DNA of 64,000 nt from Halotia branconii CENA392. GTDB taxonomy: Bacteria > Cyanobacteriota > Cyanobacteriia > Cyanobacteriales > Nostocaceae. Location: NCBI RefSeq assembly GCF_029953635.1, contig NZ_CP124543.1, forward strand, positions 6,728,367 to 6,792,366, read 5' to 3'. The notes below the pieces were generated by a model. That model had not been told where the DNA came from. It ran no database searches and saw nothing but the letters and a program-made list of their open reading frames with translations. Below, piece after piece: positions 59,090 through 64,000 of the stretch. Position numbers and translations under genes: made by a program. Within the stretch, counting starts at the first letter, position 1, and every line of letters begins with the position of its first letter.

Positions 59090-59797
59090 TTACTTCCTGT
59101 CCTTCTCTATTAATACCTTATTCTGATGCTCAATTGTTGTTAATCCTTGCTGCAATATCTCAATTACTCTCGCTAAATTTCCCGCTAGCAGCGCTTGTTT
59201 GTCTAACCATAACCCTGGAAAAACTTCACTTTTAATAATTCCTTGTGAATTAGACTCAAGCAGAATATAGTTCCCTTGTGCTAGCCTAAACCAATCCAAT
59301 TCTCCGTCTTGAAAGCGCCAAACTATATATTCTTGTACTTGGTTGCGACGGTAAACCTTGAGTTTTTCATGTGTATCAATTGAAACACTACTGGCAGCAA
59401 TTTCAGCAATTAACTCTGGCGCACCTTCCACGTAGCCATCTTCACTAATCTTGGATTGTCCACCTACTTCAATTCTCAGCAGTGCATCTGGTTGAGGTTC
59501 GTTATCTGCATCAAGGCGTACAGTACAATTATCTCCTAATTGGACTCCAGGAGTTGAAGCTTTATAAAGCATCAACCAACCAATGATTGCAGCATGGGGT
59601 TCACCATGTTGTGTAATTCGTAGTGGGGATGCCATGTAAACAATTCCTTCGATTAAGTCCGCTTTTTTCAGGTGTGGCATCGCATCATAACGACGTTCAA
59701 ACTCGGCTTGAGTCAGTTTGTCGCCGTTTTCCAAAGTCGGTACTGTGTTTTTGGAAGCAGCGTTTTTGACACGAATTTTGTACGCACTTGAAGTCAT
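59090..59797 (-). CDS. Uma2 family (DUF820) endonuclease-like protein
   Basis: 235 aa. FERRYDAMPHLKKADLIEGI, VYMASPLRITQHGEPHAAII, DNEPQPDALLRIE and APELIAEIAASSVSIDTHEK carry the Asp and Glu-x-Ala of the PD-(D/E)XK core. C-terminal coiled extension. A distant paralogue of 40759-41352. Confidence 0.85.
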   Translation of the reverse strand: MTSSAYKIRVKNAASKNTVPTLENGDKLTQAEFERRYDAMPHLKKADLIEGIVYMASPLRITQHGEPHAAIIGWLMLYKASTPGVQLGDNCTVRLDADNEPQPDALLRIEVGGQSKISEDGYVEGAPELIAEIAASSVSIDTHEKLKVYRRNQVQEYIVWRFQDGELDWFRLAQGNYILLESNSQGIIKSEVFPGLWLDKQALLAGNLARVIEILQQGLTTIEHQNKVLIEKDRK

Positions 59798-60082
59798 AGT
59801 GGAAATATTTCCAGGAGGAACTGTACGGAAAATATTTTGCTTTTACCCAGATTCTAAAACATTACTCAATCGGTTTTCCATTGAAGTTGGGAAAGTCTCA
59901 AAGGTGTAATCTTTAACTTATGTAAACGATATTTACGACAGGTTACACCCACGCATTTCAACAATCTTAAATAATCAATACGTATATGGAAACTGGAGAT
60001 GAAGAAGATGAGTTAAGAGTAATTTTTCAGAAACTCCTCATCTTCCTCTACCCAAGCATGGGCTTTGCGCCCCACTAAGTTA

Positions 60083-60196
60083 TTAACCTCCCAACTCGTT
60101 AGGACGCTTGTATTGCTTATAGGCAGCGTAAAATAGCCCAGCGAGGGTAACTACAATTAAACCAAGGACAATACCTGATAGCAGGGGTTCAACCAC
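60083..60196 (-). CDS. petG: Cytochrome b6f complex subunit PetG
   Basis: 37 aa from GTG (60194-60196), with GGAGA seven bases upstream. The peptide VEPLLSGIVLGLIVVTLAGL then FYAAYKQYKRPNELGG is practically the PetG consensus: one membrane helix, basic tail. It stabilises the b6f complex in thylakoids. Divergent from cytM. Confidence 0.95.
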   Translation of the reverse strand: MVEPLLSGIVLGLIVVTLAGLFYAAYKQYKRPNELGG

Positions 60197-60407
60197 TTTA
60201 AATCTCCTGTTTGCAATTATTCAAGATTCATATCTCGCTTTTGATTTTACCAAATCGGGGATGAATCCCTCTCCATATACCATCTTTGCACGACAACTGT
60301 TTATGAAAAAATTGTGATTTGTGCTTGCAGACACAATCAAGAACTTTTAAGCTATGTGTAGGACAATGAAAAATTCTTAGCAAACCTCAACTTCCACAAC
60401 AAACCTT

Positions 60408-60782
60408 TTGGATAACCAGATTACCAAACCTGAAACTCTGACTCAGCGGCTTGCTGTATTTGCTTTGGCAATACTGCTAGCAGTCCCTTTGGGCATTTTT
60501 GGTGTTCAGATAGTTCGAGCTTCTGATCCATACGTCAAAAGTGTGCTTTCTCTTACAGGAGACCCAATTCAAGGACATGCTATTTTTCAAATTAATTGTG
60601 CTGGTTGTCATGGACTGGAAGCAGATGGACGAGTAGGCCCTAGTTTGCAAGCTGTCTCAAAGCACAAATCCCGCTATGGACTGATTCATCAAGTTATTAG
60701 CGGCGAAACACCACCTATGCCCAAATTCCAGCCTAGTACTCAAGAAATGGCTGATCTCTTAAGCTATTTAGAAACTTTATAA
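60408..60782 (+). CDS. cytM: Cytochrome M, membrane-anchored c-type cytochrome
   Basis: 124 aa from TTG 60408. N-terminal hydrophobic helix LAVFALAILLAVPLGIFGVQ, heme motif NCAGCHG (CxxCH), and distal Met in TPPMPKF. Class I cytochrome c of the CytM type, found beside petG in cyanobacteria and linked to regulation of photosynthesis or respiration under low light or stress. The start codon is not supported by a clear Shine-Dalgarno. Confidence 0.88.
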   Translation: MDNQITKPETLTQRLAVFALAILLAVPLGIFGVQIVRASDPYVKSVLSLTGDPIQGHAIFQINCAGCHGLEADGRVGPSLQAVSKHKSRYGLIHQVISGETPPMPKFQPSTQEMADLLSYLETL

Positions 60783-61052
60783 GTTTAAATTGTGTCTTGC
60801 TGTAGTTTTTTAGCAAATAGCTTGTTAAAAACTTAGCTTATACTTCATTAAATAGATTTTAAATATAAAAGATACAATACAAGTTGTATAGTAGCTAATT
60901 GACTTTATATTTCTATATATTCATCCAAATCAGTATAAAATGTGTCCTCCGATAGAAGGAACAGTTACACTTAAACACCTAGGATGCCTTTAAAGCTTAG
61001 ATATTGCGTGCATTAAAGAAAATTTGCAACAAGAAATAAGGATGGTGTTTTC

Positions 61053-61439
61053 ATGCAACGAATTTTATCGAGTTTAAAGCAAATATCGCGTCCTATTTTG
61101 GTTTTGAGTTTAATGGTTTTTGTTAGCCTGTCAGGTTTATTTATTTTTACTCAACTGCCTAGCTATGCAACAACACTTGAAGAATTAAAATTAATACCTC
61201 CAGATTACAGACCAACATCTCAAGAAAAAATTGACCGTGCTTACGAATATAACCGAGCTGCTGGTATCCGAGAAGAAGAAAGACAAGAGGCTTATGAGCA
61301 AGCCGTAAAAGACGCTGAAAGTCTTGAAACTATGGAGAAGGCTTACGAAAGAAACTTGAAAGCTGAAAGAAAAGGAAATTCTCAGCCAAATTTACTTGAT
61401 AAAGCTGAAGAAATAGTTGATAAAGTGACGGGTAATTAG
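61053..61439 (+). CDS. Secreted or lumenal small protein of unknown function
   Basis: 128 aa. Signal sequence at residues 13-35 (ILVLSLMVFVSLSGLFIFTQ), probable cleavage near SYA. The mature part is charged and helical (EKIDRAYEYNRAAGIREEER, EAYEQAVKDAESLETMEKAY), probably a coiled coil. AAGGATGG lies upstream of the ATG. No family recognised. It is flanked by a 270-bp AT-rich stretch with nothing recognisable (60783-61052). Confidence 0.7.
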   Translation: MQRILSSLKQISRPILVLSLMVFVSLSGLFIFTQLPSYATTLEELKLIPPDYRPTSQEKIDRAYEYNRAAGIREEERQEAYEQAVKDAESLETMEKAYERNLKAERKGNSQPNLLDKAEEIVDKVTGN

Positions 61440-61444
61440 AGTTT

Positions 61445-61491
61445 GTAGTAAGGACTGAAGTCCTTTTTCTCAACACTCAAGTCCTTACTAC
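61445..61491 (+). terminator. Hairpin between convergent genes
   Basis: GTAGTAAGGACT (61445-61456) and AGTCCTTACTAC (61480-61491) are perfect 12-bp inverted repeats, with CCTTTTTCTC in the loop. It can serve as a bidirectional terminator for the secreted-protein gene and the convergent antiporter. The same sequence type is a common dispersed repeat in Nostocales, so it may also be just that. Confidence 0.6.
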
Positions 61492-61502
61492 GAGCTGATT
61501 TA

Positions 61503-62798
61503 TTATAATTCATCAGCTATGACAGGATTAACAGCTTTTTTTTTGCTGCTAATTCTGTGTTCATACCACTTCATTAGGGGAGTGGCAGTAACTCCGTGTA
61601 AAACAACAGAAACTATAATAGTGGTATAGGTTATCCAAGCAATTTGTTCAGCAGCTATGCCTTCTAAACCATGACCAAAAGCATAAGCAAGATAATATAA
61701 AGACCCAACACCACGGATGCCAAACCATCCAAATAAAAACCGAGCTATTGGATGTAGATTTCGACGACGGGAACCTAAAGGACGCTTACCGATTGTACTA
61801 ATCCAAACTCCTAATGGGCGAATAATTAAAAATAAAGAAATTATGACTAATAAAGATTGTGTGGCATACTTAAGCATTGGTTCAAATAATAATATCGATC
61901 CCAATAATAAAATTGTTCCCACTTCTAAAAGTTTCTCAAGCTGCTCAATAAATTCCAATTTTGCTAGTGATTCTTCTGATTTTCTGTAGCTACGTTGTAC
62001 AACTAAACCAGCAATAAACACTGCTAAAAAGCCATAACCATTAATAACTTCTGTTAAGGAATAAGTTATTAAAATTATACTTATAGCAACAAAATCTTCC
62101 ATCAATTCATCAGCAGAATGCTTTTCTTGGATTTTTTGATCAATCCAAACTATTGTTTTGGGAACAATAATTCCCATAATAATACCAGCTGCGATCGCCC
62201 AAATTAAATCAACTGTAATCCAATGTTGGAACCAGTTACCCCAATTATTATCTTTAAGAGCATAAATGCCAAAATAAACAAAAGGAAAAGCTAAAGCATC
62301 ATTTAATCCGCCTTCAGAAGTCAAACCAAAACGCAACTCATCTTGATCTTTTACGTCAACTAGTTGAACTTCTGAAGCTAATACCGGATCTGTTGGTGCA
62401 AGAATTGCTCCTAATAAGATAGCTTCTCCCCAATTCATACCCAAAAAGAGTTTACCTACAGCAGCCAAAGCAAAAATTGAAATTGGCATTAAAAATCCAA
62501 TTAATCTTGCTGTAATACTCCAAATATCTAATCTGAGTGGATGAATGATTTTTAAGCCGCAGCCAAATACCGAAATAATCACTACAAATTCTGCTATTCT
62601 CTCTAGTAATTCGGCATTGAACACTTCATCTTGACGCAATTGGATCAGTCGAAAGCCATAAGGGCCTAAAAAAATACCAACCACTAAATAGATAATGGCA
62701 AAAGAAAGAGGTAAACGAGAAATCCATCCTGACCCTAATGTGACTACTAGCAATAACAGACCAATTACAAGTAAGTCAATAATGTAAATATCTACCAT
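61503..62798 (-). CDS. Cation:proton antiporter, CPA1/NhaP type
   Basis: Start at 62798 (MVDIYIIDLLVIGLLLLVVT) is preferred over 62822. About 431 aa, 11-13 membrane helices. The ion-binding helix has GAILAPTDPVLASEVQ (two acidic residues and TDP), with GGLNDALAFPFVYFG and the late FGWFGIRGVGSLYYLAYA (Arg). Exchanges Na+/K+ for H+ across the cytoplasmic or thylakoid membrane. A Lys-rich cytosolic end. Confidence 0.9.
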   Translation of the reverse strand: MVDIYIIDLLVIGLLLLVVTLGSGWISRLPLSFAIIYLVVGIFLGPYGFRLIQLRQDEVFNAELLERIAEFVVIISVFGCGLKIIHPLRLDIWSITARLIGFLMPISIFALAAVGKLFLGMNWGEAILLGAILAPTDPVLASEVQLVDVKDQDELRFGLTSEGGLNDALAFPFVYFGIYALKDNNWGNWFQHWITVDLIWAIAAGIIMGIIVPKTIVWIDQKIQEKHSADELMEDFVAISIILITYSLTEVINGYGFLAVFIAGLVVQRSYRKSEESLAKLEFIEQLEKLLEVGTILLLGSILLFEPMLKYATQSLLVIISLFLIIRPLGVWISTIGKRPLGSRRRNLHPIARFLFGWFGIRGVGSLYYLAYAFGHGLEGIAAEQIAWITYTTIIVSVVLHGVTATPLMKWYEHRISSKKKAVNPVIADEL

Positions 62799-62822
62799 AG
62801 CAATTGAAATAAAAATACACAT

Positions 62823-63698
62823 AACACTTTGTAAGTATAGTTATGGTGGCTTTTGATTACAAATAGCCTAAAGGTAGATTTTGTTAAATAAGTTAATATT
62901 TATTTTTACCTCTACTAATGTAGTAAAAATAGCGAAAATATTATAAATTTGTGGTAATAACTCATTTGTAAAAGCGATCGCCTTTTTGAGCAGAGTGAAT
63001 TTCTAACTACTTTAGGTTAATCAAAGAAACTAAATATTACTCAGAACTTATGCACAGGTAAGGAAAATCTAACCGCAGAGGACGTTGAGAAGCCAATGCG
63101 TTAGTGAGGCAGTGTGGTCTTGTCTCAAGGGGAGACGCTGTGCGTAGCTTGCTTCCCCACAGGGGTACGCTGAGAGCGAGTCAAGGGTTTCCCGACTTGT
63201 ACCGCTAAAGCGGAACCCGCAAGATAGCAACTGGCGTGACCTTTTTGGAATTAACTATCGCTTCATAAATTTTTACAAAAATGCTGTTCTATGGGTAAAC
63301 CGTGAGATAAATACGTTCTTGTAATGTTGTTTGTTGATTATAAAAGAATCGGCACATCTGGCAAAGACAAATTGTATAAGAGCAGTCCCACAGGCAAAAT
63401 ACCAACTGCTATAAATGGAAATAAACAAGTCAAATCCTCTTTACTAGAGCCTCTTTGCCCAGTTGTTGAGTTTCGACTAAGCAAAAATCGAGTTTCGACT
63501 GCGCTCAACTGCCGCGAAGTCAAGATTCAACTATCGCCCAGTCGAAACACTGCCTCCTGCCTTATTTCTTGAAAGTGCCTATTACATTGTTTAAAGTTAT
63601 GTAGCCTTTTGAGTACAGGCTAGGAGCCACTGCGGTAAACTATGCCTTGATTATGATTCTTTCGCAGAGAAGAACACTCGAAAGGAGCCGTTTTTTCA
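62823..63698. other. Intergenic region with repeats, upstream of psaC
   Basis: No gene. AT-rich to 63040. From 63068 to 63230 lies a cluster of hairpin repeats (GGGGAGACGCTGTGCGTAGC, TTGCTTCCCCACAGGGGTAC, CCGCTAAAGCGG). From 63467 to 63545 is the TTCGACTAAGC/GCGCTCAACTGCCGCGAAG repeat family also seen at 44556 and 56139. The psaC promoter should be in 63560-63680; GAAAGGAG at 63680-63687 is its ribosome binding site. Confidence 0.5.
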
Positions 63699-63944
63699 AT
63701 GTCTCATACCGTAAAAATCTACGATACCTGCATTGGTTGCACCCAATGCGTCCGCGCTTGCCCTACTGACGTGCTAGAGATGGTTCCTTGGGATGGCTGT
63801 AAGGCTGCTCAAATTGCCTCCTCACCCCGCACAGAAGACTGCGTAGGATGCAAGCGTTGTGAAACTGCTTGCCCCACTGACTTTTTGAGCATCCGGGTTT
63901 ACCTAGGAGCTGAAACAACTCGCAGTATGGGTCTAGCTTACTGA
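63699..63944 (+). CDS. psaC: Photosystem I iron-sulfur subunit PsaC
   Basis: 81 aa. Two 4Fe-4S motifs: CIGCTQCVRACPTDVLEM and CVGCKRCETACPTDFLSI, and the C-terminal VYLGAETTRSMGLAY. It carries clusters FA and FB on the stromal side of photosystem I. Essentially identical to the universal PsaC, which confirms an oxygenic cyanobacterium. Confidence 0.98.
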   Translation: MSHTVKIYDTCIGCTQCVRACPTDVLEMVPWDGCKAAQIASSPRTEDCVGCKRCETACPTDFLSIRVYLGAETTRSMGLAY

Positions 63945-64000
63945 GGAATTTTCTCTAAAATTTCTCACTTGGTTCACAATTCAAGTGTTTCCATAGCAAG

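Noticed and set aside
63324..63572. 82-codon frame upstream of psaC
   Set aside because: It runs through the TTCGACTA repeat family; composition and start are unconvincing.
1..64000. tRNA, rRNA or tmRNA genes
   Set aside because: Looked for cloverleaf-like CCA-ended segments and rRNA cores while reading; none noticed. A covariance-model scan would be needed to exclude them.

Overview
The window is chromosomal DNA of a filamentous (Nostocales-type) cyanobacterium. It carries psaC, petG, cytM, nblA and a CSE-like EF-hand calcium sensor. HIP1 palindromes (GCGATCGC) are frequent throughout. It also holds cyanobacterial families (DUF2358, DUF3370, Uma2, giant Ser/Thr-kinase/AAA/GAF/histidine-kinase proteins) and the short tandem repeats typical of these genomes.

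Layout. (1) 1-5.0 kb: the 3' part of a giant sensor histidine kinase overlapping its NarL-type response regulator. (2) About 5-30.7 kb: an accessory island of small-molecule enzymes in one orientation: GH3-type acyl-adenylating enzyme, metallo-beta-lactamase-fold hydrolase, SnoaL/NTF2-fold proteins, intradiol dioxygenase, RidA, Pyr4-like membrane protein, a PII paralogue, GMC oxidoreductase, azoreductase, SDR, alpha/beta hydrolases, stand-alone condensation domain, two cupins, BBE-type FAD oxidase, thioredoxin-reductase-like flavoprotein and a CmcJ/NvfI fragment. AraC-family genes and AraC 3'-end relics are scattered between them. Six copies of a conserved motif, two TAAGAATCTGA-like half-sites exactly 21 bp apart, sit upstream of six enzyme groups, usually directly after an AraC 3' end. 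This looks like one AraC regulon spread by repeated duplication of an 'araC tail + operator' module. (3) 30.7-38.5 kb: nblA, an EF-hand protein, transposase relics and a second giant kinase. (4) 38.5-42 kb: toxin-antitoxin genes, DUF2358, Uma2, a MITE and a SUI1-type factor. (5) 42-50.3 kb: trpB convergent with a HlyD/ABC/permease/permease efflux operon, with a divergent TetR-type regulator, the same layout as ybhGFSR-cecR. (6) 50.3-56.8 kb: unknown genes, an Rpn-type nuclease, DUF3370, a pyroglutamyl-peptidase homologue, hisH and rsmD. (7) 56.8-59.1 kb: toxin-antitoxin genes and relics, ending in a second copy of the rsmD 3' end. (8) 59.1-64 kb: Uma2, petG, cytM, a secreted protein, a cation/proton antiporter and psaC.

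The island is strongly decayed and mosaic. There is an IS4-family insertion with a 10-bp target duplication. Three unrelated inverted-repeat elements each carry a CCCCTGCT-like tandem repeat, and one of them lies in frame inside the FAD oxidase. Very short insertions recur at HIP1 sites in AraC, SDR and transposase genes. Several enzymes are chimeric or truncated. No intact AraC regulator is left in the window: one copy has the sensor but a broken HTH, another has the HTH but no sensor.

All assignments come from reading protein motifs and comparing segments within the window. No database search was run. Function of the island as a whole is inference.
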